Assembly: GCF_037975245.1 (NCBI RefSeq)
Contig: NC_092576.1
Coordinates: forward strand, 45,547,111 to 45,611,110
DNA: 64,000 bases
Source: Apostichopus japonicus
Lineage: Eukaryota; Echinodermata; Holothuroidea; Aspidochirotida; Stichopodidae
Reading direction: 5' to 3'
Shown here piece after piece: positions 12,917 to 25,049 of this stretch. Position 1 is the stretch's first letter. Each line of letters begins with the position of its first letter. The notes below the pieces were generated by a model. The model was given only the letters and a program-made list of their open reading frames with translations. It was not told the DNA's origin and did no database searches. The translations under genes and the position numbers were made by a program.

Positions 12917-12999
12917 CTAAACAAGAGGGAAAGTATTAGTTATGAATATGTATAAGATAACACAGAAACAAAGACAATGCAGTATATTTAAATGTTGTA

Positions 13000-15900
13000 A
13001 ATATTCATCATATGCAGCAATATTAATAATGTTTTCTCAGAGGTTATCGATTTAGGTTAAACCAAACTTATTTCACTTCATTTTGAAATTCCATTTGCAT
13101 GTTTTCCCTTGATATTCACGATGACTAAATCAATGCAACCCAATGTACTATCACACATGTTTATGCGCGATGCAGGGAATGTTACGTCCTGTTTATAACA
13201 TGATTCCGTCAACCTGAGTAGCCATTTCAATTGAGCAGCATGGTTTATTGTATTTTCTGGTCACTTGTCTCTCATTAGGCTATGTGCTTTTCTTAAGGAA
13301 TAACGGGTGGTGGATGGGGAGGATGGGGCGGACTAAGACCCCCACGGTCAATAGCCTGCTTAATACGGATGGTCAGCGGTCTTGTTGGATCCGTAGACAT
13401 ATTCCTGAAATTAAGTTTTAAAAAATTTCTTATGGCGTCCCCGGGGCCCCAATGCGAAAATAAATACATTACTATACTGATTTATCAACGATGTTCCGAA
13501 AACTTATTCGCGATCAAAATACACTCCCGTCAGTATGTAGGTAATAGACCCATAGTAACAGTAAGTCTTGACCTCGTTTTGATTTTTGAGATAGATGGGA
13601 GAGATTAGAGAGCTATTGAGTAATTAAGAGACATATATATTTCAATTTTCAGGCCTTTTGTTAAACCAGGATTTGTTTGGACAAAGTGGACCCTCAAAAC
13701 CCTGTCAAGCAAGACATTCATATTACATTCTTAGAAGTTTATTACTATATTGTTAGTTTCTCTGTACAATATCAGTAAAGCGATCCTTAATTCTAACGTG
13801 TTTGACCGTTTCATGTTCGACATCCAAGGGCAATTTGCTTCATTTATCCATTAACATGAATATAGCTATAGATTTATGTAATTAATATTGTTCCTGCATC
13901 TCCATGGTTACACGTTACAGTTATGTCCGAGATGTCTAAAGACATAACATATCAAGATGTATTACAACTATTAAACTATGAGTGACTTCTAAAACTACGG
14001 CGAAGAAAGTTAGTGGAGAGGGATGGGATTAATTTAGATCTTCATCCAAATTGGGTAACATATTCTAGTTTGAAAGTCTGACGAGTCCTCCCTCTCTCCA
14101 TCTTAACACAATGAACTCAAAGCCACAATTTGTCTGCCTTTAAGGAGAAATACTTCATCACGTCAACTTATCCGACACCTGCATGGTGAGTACACACCCA
14201 ACTTCCATTAGTACAATTTCGTATATACAATGATATATGTAGCATTAATACGCCCTAGCTGCAAGTGTAAGCTACCATGGTATTTTAAAACGGGCCCTAT
14301 AGGCAAAAAGATAAAACGTGCTTTGAAATCAGCTCTTTTGTTAATTCTAACAAACTTTGACATTATTCAATAACAAATGTCCGTAAGAACATAATGTGTT
14401 AGCTGGATTAATCAGGTTTTCAATACATATAATGTAAACAAAAGAAGCAACGACATGCTAAAGATTGATGTTTTCATGGAATATTCAAAAATAAAATTTA
14501 ATACAGACGGGGAAAAAATGATGCTTTATTTCAATTCCTTGTTACGTCATTTTGACTAACATTAGAAAGAGTTGGTATACTATTCAGAAATTGGCTTTCA
14601 TATTGAAGGAAACATACTAAAAACCATCGTAAAAACTGTAACTGTATCAGGTTGTGATAAAAAAAAATCAATTAATTGAGATAGGAACCAGCGTATACCT
14701 TCTTGAAATCTTACTTGAGGCTTTGAACTGACACAAATTTGAAAACAATATCGCTCAAAGAATTTGTGTTTTTTTTTAACTTTCATGTTGGCAGAGAGCC
14801 AACTCTCATACACGCACGCCGGTTTATCTCCTTATCTCCTTAGTTCGTTAGCTACCTACACCACTGCTGTCATGTCATTTATATCAAGGGACCCGAATTG
14901 GAACTTGGAATTGCAGCCCTCCTCCATTTAATCCACTCTGTAAGGGATTACGGTATGACGTCATCAATCATACACTAAAACATCAAGGGTTAATTTTGCT
15001 TATAGTTTCCTTGTATCTCATATAACAACACTTTACTCCGAGTTATTAATTTATTCTACAGTGGACGCTCTCGTATCATAATGAATATTAATGATGCTAT
15101 AACCAATACCCTAACCCTAACTACCCAGTAAATCATCTTGCTCCTAGACTCACTCTCATTTACCAACATAGCGGGCCAGTCTATCTCTTCAATTTCTATA
15201 ATTAATATGTTCCTGTGTGACGGGTATGTGATGATGCTTACATGCAAACTGTATTGCATCGTTTACCAAATTTCTGCGAGAAGCTTTGCCCTATTTTAAT
15301 CATCCCCAACTCCTGCCCGACCACAGAGAATGATTATAATGATTTTATTTTATCAAAGAAAACCGGAGTAGATACTTATGAGCAATTTAAGTATAGCTTC
15401 TAGAGTTAGCCTTTTATGTAGAGAAAATGATTACACTACGGTAACACTATTGAATATATTATGTTTTTATTATGTGCACATTCGTTTCGCGAAGAAATTA
15501 ATGAACAAAGGACTTACTATAAGAAATTAAAAAAAAAATAGCTTCTTTCATACTTGTTGAACTAGGAACGAATTATGATCTGAACTTTTAAAATGTAATA
15601 GTCATTCAGCATATATCGGTGGGGGGGGGGAGGGGAGGAACACCTGATATTTTTAAAAGTGAATATGCTAATAATGTGTGAGGCTTTTAAGACACATGAC
15701 ATCGGACTAAATCTTGTAGTGTGTAAAAGTATATATGTGTCTGTGAACAGCATTTCTTTGACTGTGTGTGCGGAAGGAAAATGATATCGGCCGCATCTAA
15801 ACTTGACATTGAGAACAGTGCTATCATCATTACGAGATATAAACTTGTAACTGACTTCACTATTCGATACACGTCATTTATAAATCTTTCCTCCCTGATG
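13000..15900. other. intron sequence of the inferred LRR-type gene
   Basis: Lies between the 16.0- and 12.9-kb exons. Mostly AT-rich unique sequence with a poly-G tract near 15620. No exon, transposon end or RNA gene recognised. Confidence 0.45.
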
Positions 15901-16007
15901 AAACACAAATTATTATTTGTCTTATTTCTTTTGTTCCACAGTAATTAACACCTCCTTGTCTGTTCATAAATTACCGTTACTAATTATCATGAATATGTCT
16001 CTCTTAC

Positions 16008-16043
16008 CTCTTCTCCTGGTAGATTGCCATCTCTGTCACAGGT
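16008..16043 (-). CDS. 36-nt microexon of the same minus-strand gene
   Basis: Exactly 12 codons (TCDRDGNLPGEE) between a good acceptor (CTTCCTTTCAG) and donor GTAAGAG, both phase 0. It fits between the 29.4- and 12.9-kb exons without breaking the frame, so it could be skipped without a frameshift. The text D-R-D-G-N resembles an EF-hand loop start but is too short to call. Confidence 0.55.
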
Positions 16044-16281
16044 CTGAAAGGAAGAGAAATATTATTTTCATGACATTTGGAAAATGTATTGCAGGAAAAT
16101 ATAATAAGTTAAAGACGAAGCAAAAAATATATGTTAGAAAGATATATCTTAACAAATATGGCAGTAAACTATTCCTGGCATGTAAACGCACATCTACATT
16201 GAACACACTAAAGTCAGTATAGGAGACAGACTCGTCACTGTAAGATGCACGGACGTAATAACATAAATACAAACATCGGCT

Positions 16282-16535
16282 TTATGTATGTATGTATGTA
16301 TGTATATGTGATCTTCCCGCAAGCAGGAACTCGCGAAAGAAGCCATGGAGGCTTGTAGACTCGCAAGCTGACCGAAGCCAATCTCTCGGCACACATCCAT
16401 TTAACGTCCATGTCAGGAAGTTGTTATTGAACAACACCCTTGCCAGACGACACACATTGCTGTCGGCGGGGAATCGAACCGGGGATCTCATGACTGGGAG
16501 ACGCCGGCGTTAACCACTAGGCTATACACTCCGCC
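16282..16535 (-). mobile_element. tRNA-derived SINE with (CATA)n tail, copy 1
   Basis: Read on the minus strand it begins GGCGGAGTGTATAGCCTAGT and contains an A-box-like TAGCCTAGTGGTTAACGCC and a B-box GGTTCGATTCC. A body with GCGAGTTCCTGCTTGCGGG follows, then a tail of CATA repeats at 16282-16308. The layout (RNA polymerase III promoter head, unique body, short-repeat tail) is that of a tRNA-derived SINE. A second copy is at 42930-43174. Confidence 0.85.
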
Positions 16536-16949
16536 TTTATAGTTAGTCTTAAACTCGTCATTAAACATATAATGACGTCATCAGACACTGAGTGACGTCA
16601 TTAAATACTTAGTGACGTCATAATGATGACTTCTCACTGAGATGATCAGATGGATACCATGGAAACCTGCAGAGAAGATGACGAGTAAGGAAAGGAGGGC
16701 AGTATTCAAAGATAGAACTTAGAACATCATCGGTGGATAGATTTAAAAAAATAAAAATTGATTAGCCTACAAAGCAGCATAGTTCCCACCCCCCCCTACC
16801 CACCATGGTCTTAGATGGTCTGTTTCTATGGTTTTGTGAGTCCAGTAACGATATCCATGAAAGTCTGTCTGATGAAAACATACAATAAAAGACACAGGGG
16901 GAGAATTGAATGTAGTATAGTGTAGATCTGTTTACATTTAAACATTTCA

Positions 16950-16951
<2 letters not shown>

Positions 16952-16994
<43 letters not shown>
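16952..16994. repeat. (AT)n microsatellite
   Basis: About 21 uninterrupted AT/TA dinucleotides. Confidence 0.95.
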
Positions 16995-16998
<4 letters not shown>

Positions 16999-17332
16999 CA
17001 TAGATTTTCTTCTTTCTAAATTTACCCTGTCCATGTATCTTTCATTGGAAGTATGTACATTCTCGCAAAATCAGTTTTCAATAGTTGACTCTTTTTGTTC
17101 AACGTAAGTCAGGGATAATTTAGATCAGGAAGCGACGGTCTGTAAATTTAGGAATATTTAGTTGGTTTATGTAACCTATACGCCCTGTTTGTCTATTAGA
17201 CTAGTATAGGCAGATACCATGTGAGCTCGTCATTGCTTTGTCGTCTATATACTGAATAGGCTAGGACTTGGTTTGGGTTGCTCATATACTCTATAGTACT
17301 CTGTTTATACTCAAGATTACCATCCTCGAACC

Positions 17333-17909
17333 CAGGGACGTAGCTAAAGCCTGATGATTGGGGCGTGTAGTGGCTGAAATTCCAACTGGATGGGTTTTGG
17401 AGCCCGAAAAATCCAACTGCTGCCTTGATTTGATTTTATCTTGTTATCTAAACAATTTACTGAAAAATGTCAACTTATGGGGCAAAGTTTTTCTTATGTT
17501 GAAGGGCACTTTTAAGCTTCCGTGGATTAGCATTGAGCGTTTTAATGTATTCCATAGAGACAATAGGCCTGTACATCCTAACTAACTTGAAGCTAGCGAA
17601 CATTGTACAGTATTCCGACTGTCTATTAGGCATTTTCATACGAAGTTTTGTACGGTGGAGTGTAAGGATCGCGAGATACAATTTCTCAAAGTGGCAAGGA
17701 AAACGTGATAATATGACTGATTAAAGGTCAACTCTGACCGAAATTTTTAGGTCTTTCACAATCACAAGAATATTAGAAAAGGCCTAGGTAACTTAGAGTG
17801 CGACAGTTGGAAATTCCGACTGCCGCATTCAAATTTCCAACTATCGTCAGTTTTACCATGATTGGGGGGGGGGTGAGACACCCCACACCCCCCTCTAGCG
17901 ACGTCCCAA
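17333..17909. mobile_element. possible MITE with CAGGGACGTAGCT-type ends
   Basis: Starts CAGGGACGTAGCTAAAG and ends GCTAGCGACGTCCC, which are imperfect inverted repeats; just inside the right end is a poly-G tract and GACACCCCACACCCCC. No target-site duplication can be seen, so the borders are uncertain. A related fragment with the same terminal text occurs near 31910-31940. Confidence 0.45.
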
Positions 17910-18969
17910 GTGGTCTCGGACTCGTCTCGGAATCAGGAAACAATGGACTCAACTTCATCAGAGTGTTTCTTATACTATAACATACAGACATATTGAATGG
18001 TTCTGATGGAAAGAGTACTAATAACAATATGAACCACGTGAGGATACAAGGCCCGGATGTTGCATTATATTATCATCACCGCTTGAGGATAATATGAAAA
18101 TACAATAGTTAATTTGCCGGATAGTATTTTTTTTTAAATCAACGACATTACATATGAACACCCTACCTCTCCCCTCTCTGGCCCAGGCTCCGTTGTGATC
18201 TTGTTTCATACACATAAATACTTATTCAAAAGACGAAAGAAATAATGCAACTATTTTACAACCAATATTAGTTCAGGTTCACCATTGCCTCTCTTCTTGT
18301 GTCATAATGTGCTACTTATTTATAGTATTGTATATACAGAGGGTGGTAAGAAAAGGCGTTTCTTTAAAGTTATACAAATATTAAACTTAACCTTTAAGAT
18401 GACCTTCTACTATTTCTTTAAGTTTCATATATAAGCCTGGTTGGACCATCATATTTATGTCAGTCACGTATATGTACACATTAATATAAATAAATAATAT
18501 AATATAATCAATAGGGATCCCTTATATCCCAAGACAACTCAAACTACTAGAACCGGGTATATTGTTTACTAACTGTTGTATTGCTGCGTGCAGTGACGTC
18601 AGACGTTAAGATTCTAGAGATGAAATGTATGCCTCGATATTTTCACCAATAACACATTTTATTACTGAGACGGTGTGGGAGAGAGACACTGGAAGCACGA
18701 TAGATTCATTTTGTTTGATATGTTTTATCCGTCTGAATATTCTCTATTGTAAACTTGAGAATTTTACTTTGATTCAGAACGCAATTACTTCGATAAGGAG
18801 GACACATATGGGGTTACATGCAGAGAAAGAAGAACAATAATAATTAAGATATAGGACGAATGTTTGGGAGTACGAGCGTGGAAGGAAGACTTCAATTTAT
18901 TGTTTCATGCAACCTCCTTTTTTTACCATACCTCGTCACAAGGGTTTCTAACGTATACGCTGTATTGTA

Positions 18970-18971
<2 letters not shown>

Positions 18972-19009
<38 letters not shown>
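18972..19009. repeat. (AT)n microsatellite
   Basis: About 19 TA dinucleotides followed by GATCCTGG. Confidence 0.95.
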
Positions 19010-19010
<1 letters not shown>

Positions 19011-19425
19011 TCCTGGACAAAAACGTCCTCGTAGGTGGACACTTGAACATTTCTTTAAAAATGTAAATAAGGTTACTACAGTATGGAGACCTAGCCGCTC
19101 TGCTCCCATTAGGATCTCTAAGGATATTTTATCCATCTTTGATATGTTAATTGAAAAATAACAGATCAAACCAAAGAAATCTATGCTATATATGTGATAA
19201 TTAGGTCATGCATATTTACCATTGACTGTCTTTAATTGGGTTCAAGTTTAATGAATATGAATAATAGCCTAAAGTGCGACGTGTTATTACATGAATTAAC
19301 ACTTCATTAATGTGTACACATCTAACTAAACATTTACGGTTTTATAAGGTTCCGTTTCATGTTAAATGAATAATATACAGGTGCGTATCCAGGGGGGGGC
19401 GCTGGGGGCGCGCGCCCCCCGGGTA

Positions 19426-19550
19426 AGAAAAAGAGAAGAGAAAAAAAAAGAAGAAAAACGGAAAAAAGAGGGGGAAAAGAGGATGAGGAGAGGAAGGAAG
19501 AGAAAAGAAAAAGAAGAAAGAGAGGAAAAGGAAAATAGGAGGGAGTAAAA
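19426..19550 (+). repeat. polypurine tract in composite element
   Basis: About 125 nt almost entirely A and G, corresponding to pyrimidine-rich tracts at 40080-40215 and 50025-50155 in related elements. Confidence 0.85.
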
Positions 19551-20154
19551 GTAAAACGCGAAGACATCGGGAAGAGAAAGAGGAGCAGTGACATCATTAC
19601 AGCGCTGAAGGGTAGCCAGTGACGGATCAATGATTTCGTAAAAGTGTGACTCACCCTACCCCTTACACCGACAACTCCCGTTTCCATTTTCCTCTCTCAC
19701 TAATGATCTATATATATACTATATATGGTCTATCATAACGCGTGTGTAGAATTGTGCTATGAAACCAACTGTGGCTGGTCTCGAACTCGACCGTGTCGTC
19801 GGGGAACATGACGCATTTTGGGATGGGGGCGACCGCCCGCCACCCCCCATTCAGCATTTTTTTAAATGATATCGCTAAGTAATTTCAAAATAGAAAGTGC
19901 TTAGAGGCAACTTACAAGGCCTGGGAAGTGTCATTTCCAGCGATCTGGGAGGCATTTTCGGCCAAAATTTTCTTGTACGCTTCGCGCCAACCTATGGTGG
20001 CGCTACGCTTAGATAATTTGCCTACAGGCTTCGCCCCTCCCTTGGCAAATTCCTCGCTACGCGCCTGTTCGAATTTGTAACGCAAACAGCAGATATCACA
20101 TCATATCAGTGAGCATGAAAATGGCGTTCCAGGATGAAAAGCCTCAAAACTGTC

Positions 20155-20827
20155 CGACTTGCCTGAAAAAATAACCAAAAATTTTCTCGCGCTTCGCGCG
20201 CGTTCAACGTGTTCATATCAATATCATATAAGCAAGCATCGGGTATTACATCGCATGCCATCATGTACCGTACGGTCCGTTAAAATTGCGCAGTTTACCG
20301 CGGGATGCTAATGTAAACAACGACATGTCTCATGTAGATGTATAAAAAGCATGGAGGTCCAATTATGTCAAAACTCTCTTTTACATTAGTAATGGCGAAT
20401 TAGGGCCTGCACCCCCGCCGCGCAGTGGCGGAGCGTCCGTATGGTCAGGGGGCGGATGCCCCCCCCCCCGACGGACTCAAATGGACTGCTGGCGCCTTTT
20501 TCAACTCTTTACCACTTTTTACTTATTCTAGATTATTGACTTTTTTTATTGCGCTCTCATCTACTTATTGACATTTGTCACATTTTGTTGGTGTAATTTG
20601 GCGATGACACCTTATTCTTCGTTTATCTGCAAATTAGCCAGGCCCGGAAAGGGTCATTTCCGGCGATCTAGGGAGTATCTTTACTCAAAAATTTTCTGTA
20701 CGCTACGCGCCAACCAGTGGTGGCGCTCCGCTTAGATAGTGTCGAAAGCGCCCCTACAGACAAATTCTCGCCACTCCTGACCAAGACCCCTAGCTCCGCC
20801 ACTGGCGCCGTGAATCCTACGCCTATG
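20155..20827 (-). mobile_element. CATAGGCGTAGGAG-family MITE nested in composite copy 1
   Basis: Its end CCTACGCCTATG stops at 20827 and is followed by TGTGTAGT, the reverse complement of the ACTACACA target duplication around the equivalent nested element at 48966-49362. Its other end is deleted, apparently between TCG trinucleotides. It is itself interrupted by the hAT-like MITE at 20423-20804. Confidence 0.75.
20423..20804 (+). mobile_element. hAT-like MITE, family CAGTGGCGGAGC, copy 2
   Basis: Starts CAGTGGCGGAGCGTCC and ends AGCTCCGCCACTG. Flanks CCGCCGCG and GCGCCGTG agree at six of eight positions, a decayed 8-bp target duplication. Internal text such as TCATCTACTTATTGACATTT is shared with the copy at 50880. 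Core module at about 20655-20745. Confidence 0.85.
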
Positions 20828-21492
20828 TGTGTAGTGTTCGGTTTCGGAAATATCTGCTATTTTGTCATTTCCTTCAACCAAGTTTTATAATAGCCGTTAT
20901 AACAGGTTTTAATATTTGTACACCAATAAATTAACTGTGTCGGAATTTTAGAAAATTTCTGACCAACATTCTACATCACACTTCCCTCTACTCGTGCAAT
21001 TTTGACCGGTCTGTTAGGGGTTGAAGGAAGTTTTTTCTATATTGGTTGTCCATAGATGAAATTTTGTACAACATTATGGGTATGTTTTGAAGTGAGTTTA
21101 TTCACGAGAAATGTGAATTTTCAAATTCTGAACTAATATATAGCTTAAAACCTTGAAAAGTGGGGCTGACGGGTATTGTGGGCCGCGACGTAGAATCACC
21201 TACAAAAGCAAAGACCCACAGGAGATGCGATCAGGTCGAACATGATGTGTGCCGGGTTGACAATCTTCAAAAAGGTTATGGATGGAAAAAAAAACTATTA
21301 GGAAATACTCGGTTCTCAGGCAAAATGTGTACATCTGGTTGGTCATTTCAAGCCCGAGAAGTGCCGTTTCCGGTGATCTGGGGGGTTTCAAAACAAGAAA
21401 TGTTCTTGTACGCTGCGCGCCAACTGATGGTGGCGCTCCGCTTAGATAGTAATTCGCGCCCCCCGGGTTAGAAAATCCTGGATACGCGCCTG

Positions 21493-23600
21493 ATATAATA
21501 CAACAAAGAAGATGTCTGCTTTAGGAACACATAAATATGGTTCAATATCAGATGAAAGGGCGTTGAAAGAGAGAAGGAATATGGACAGTTGATATTAAAA
21601 TATGGAAAGTAGTTTTCTACCCCTAAAAGAAAGTTGAACAAAAAGGAACCCAGAATGATGAAATAATGATGTAAAATTCGTAATACCTTCACAGGGGTTC
21701 CTAACGTTTAATGTTAGCCTGACAGGAAGTAGACACTTGACAATATGTAACATTGCGCCCATTTCAAGAGTGTCGGGTTAAATGAAGATCACATCTTAGG
21801 TTAACGCTCTGTCATACCGTGACCTGTATCACCTATTAATGTCACATAGCTCACTGATCTGTCACAATTTAAAACAAATGTAATAACAAATATCAACTGA
21901 ATCTTTTATGTCAATATCGCAAATCAAATTAGAACATCAATAAGACTATAGTTAAGTATCTATATAGCGATGCATACTGTAACACTTTGTAACCAAACAA
22001 TTCTTCCGTAGCGACTGCAACAGAATGCATACAGCGATATAGACTATATGACTATGTCTGTCATACCAGACAATCAACCATAGTGTCTATAACTCAGCTT
22101 AGTCGGTATTTCAGACAAATCCCGCTTATGATATCGTCAAAAGTGATGTTTCAGTTATAGCATTGATTATACCATTGTCATTGCGGTGTATCAAAAACGA
22201 TAAAATCAGATTAAGACATTCTCAAAATTAGAACCTACAAGACATGAACTATTCGTATGGAACACCTACTGTATCCTGCACGTAAGGGTATTTTAGTTAA
22301 AGCTAATAGAAATGTACGCAATCCTAATATCTTGCCAACAAATGGAATAAAGCCATGCTTTTTGTAACGTTTATTCAAAGAAAAGCACTTGAACATTTGT
22401 ATGGATTATGTAACATAAGTTTTCAAATATTTATCAACTTTTTTACTTTCTTATCTTTACGTGCGTATTGATGTACATATTTGTATATTTCTTAGTCTTT
22501 GGTTCTTATGTTTATAGATATTGCATATTTATGCTGGTGATAACGGAAATGAAATTAACAGTATATGCGGATTTTGTTAGATTCGAGTTAGGTATTTCTG
22601 ACGGAAGCTCTAAGTGTACATGTTATGTTCAACGGTATATTAATATGATAGAAGTTAATATGAACCTGACCGCTTGTAATGAGCCTCAGCAGGCGATGAA
22701 AACAGAAACAATTTAGCCCCAAATCTTACATGTATGAAATGGATGAAGCTAGTATGTACATATGGTATGCCATTTGTGATAGGTCTGATTTAAGTTCCGA
22801 TGCTGGTTACAAAGCAAACATGTTTGTCATGAGTTTAAGTATCTATCCAAGTTATAATAATTTATCAAACTGATGAAACGTTTATGAGCTATTTGGTGGC
22901 GGTTAAGTTGATACTGTAAACGAAACCAGCTATTGTAATGCTACATTACTTCAGTTAATCTTGTCATCCAACCATTGTTGTAAACGGATCATCCAGCTTC
23001 TCCAAAGAAGAGTCCAATGCACATTTAAGAAGCTTTTAACAAATGCAGAAAGCAATATACGGCAAAGGCTTAGAATCTTTATATCCGTGACGCAGTATCT
23101 TGAAAAAAAATATCAGATTCTTTTTGAACATTGTGTTTGTACACAGCGTCACAAAATCCGCGTATATTTATTAGTTACCATGGTATGTACACAACAGAAC
23201 GAAGCAGTAGGATATCCACCCCCCCCCCCCCCCCTACTGACTGGTATTACGGTCTTGATATGTAAATGTGCGCGGAAAGTGATTTAATCACAGCTCGATC
23301 AAATCATCGGTTATGATGTACCACACAGAGCGAATCTAGTGCCACTTACATAATATAATACCGATATCTTCTTCTATAGTTTATTCTAAATAGTGAATAT
23401 GTGAGTTTCACGAATTTCAAAATAATCTTCAATTTTCTTTTCTTTATATCAATTAATGTATCACTTCTTGCTTCATTTATATCAATCACCACATTGTCCA
23501 GCATTAGCACTCTGGAAAACAGTGAGTCTGATGTTTACAATCAATTACGTTTATCATGCACTCCACACAAATGATAGATAGGCAATGTAAACCAGTGTCT
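21493..23600. other. intron or intergenic sequence, nothing recognised
   Basis: AT-rich unique sequence. The frame at 22961-23287 ends in a poly-C-coded proline run and has no recognisable domain. No transposon ends seen. Confidence 0.45.
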
Positions 23601-23654
23601 ATTGGGATTTTACAACCATAAAAGTAGAACACTATTGAATCGCCCTGCTTCGCC

Positions 23655-24569
23655 TCAGTCACCACTTCATCCTCATTTCTCAAACTCTACGTAATTAATG
23701 TCCTATTTACAGTAGTGTACTTGAAACCGTCGCAAAAATATGTACTTCGATAAATAAATGATTAAACAGTAGAGATCCTTAAATCCCTTGAATCTACTAG
23801 AGAGAACAGTGTTAATTTATTACCAAAATTTAATTAAGTTGTACATAAGTCATGTTTACACTAATCTGGATAAATAATAACTTACACTATAGTTATCATT
23901 CAAATCGCTTGAAACTATAAGAGAGAACAGAGTTAATAATTGAGTAAGATAGAACTTAAAGAGTAACAAAAATGGACTTTTAAATATTCTGTATTTTGTG
24001 CTGTTTTCTAAATCCCACCTGGGAAGATTAAAGTAATTGATTTCAACACACAAAAACCCGTGACACTAATTTTTTTTTTTAAACTTTAAAAAGAACAACA
24101 GTGTGAATCGAGTCGCGCAATACCAGTTCATCCTCGTTTTTGTCCTAGAAACTCCACGTTTTTTATGTCCTACATACAGTATTGTACTTGAAAACGTCGC
24201 ATAAATCCCTTGAAGCTATTAGAGAGAACAGTGTTAATTTATTAGCAAAACTTAATTCAGTTGTATGTCAGTCATGTTTACGCTAATCTGGAGAAATGAT
24301 AACTTAAACTATAGTTATCATTTAAATCTCTTGAAACTATTAGAGAGAACAGAGTTAATAATTGAGTAAGATTGAACTTAAAAAAATAGTAACCAAAATG
24401 GACTTTCAAAACATCTTTACTTTGTGCTGCTTTTACTACAATCTTTTGTTGGCAAACTTGACCGTTAACGGAGAGAAAAGAAACATAATGTTACTTCAGT
24501 CCACCAAAATCCCACCAAGTATGATTAAAGTAACTTTTTTCAAGAAACAAATATCCGTGACACTAAATT
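23655..24569. repeat. ~450-bp diverged tandem duplication
   Basis: 23655-24072 and 24121-24569 align along their length (for example GTCATGTTTACACTAATCTG versus GTCATGTTTACGCTAATCTG, and CCGTGACACTAA near each end). Within each copy AGAGAGAACAG-GTTAAT text occurs twice, so the unit is itself internally repetitive. The open frame at 24362-24637 lies in copy 2 and its counterpart in copy 1 is broken, which argues against a gene. Confidence 0.8.
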
Positions 24570-25049
24570 GGAGGGACACAGATTGTCTAAATCTGGCTAA
24601 ACGACAAATAATACACTACTCAGGAGCAGTCACGTGATTGTAGCAACGAATCTAGATCTCTTAGCTTGTTGCAGGGTGTCCAATATTTCTGCAAATATTA
24701 CATGGCTTGGTCAAATTTTACGACCTATTACGTTATAGGCATTTTTATTTTCAGTTTCATGAATACGTTAACCCAGTGACTAAATTCTCACCTTTGTTTG
24801 TCGTCAATCATAACCTAATTTATTATTTAGTTATAATAAGTTTGGGGTCAAAATCACCCAAAAATATGTCCCTGTAAAAGGCTGCTAAACTTCCCACATC
24901 CCAATCCTGTACCTTTGACCTAACTCGCTTAAACAACACAAGGAATTGTTACAGTTAATTTATTATCAGTAATTACTGAAATGAAGACAAATTATTTAAA
25001 GCTACTGTACTATCATGCAGTATTGAAATGATGCCTGTAAGGCCCCGTG

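Larger units (their letters stand above)
19378..21492 (-). mobile_element. composite non-autonomous transposon, copy 1 (~2.1 kb)
   Basis: Outer ends are CAGGTGCGTATCCAGG and CCTGGATACGCGCCTG (inverted), flanked by imperfect 8-bp repeats ATAATATA and ATATAATA. Reading minus, it has a left part like 36756-37505, a nested CATAGGCGTAGG element (about 20155-20827) and a part with a purine-rich tract (19378-20067) joined at AATTCGAA. The same internal order is present at 48298-50195. It has no transposase. The open frames at 19334-19687 and 21160-21471 are inside this repeat. Confidence 0.8.

Noticed and set aside
22961-23287. 108-codon open frame on the plus strand
   Set aside because: No domain recognised, ends through a poly-C tract, and no splice or promoter context; treated as a chance frame.
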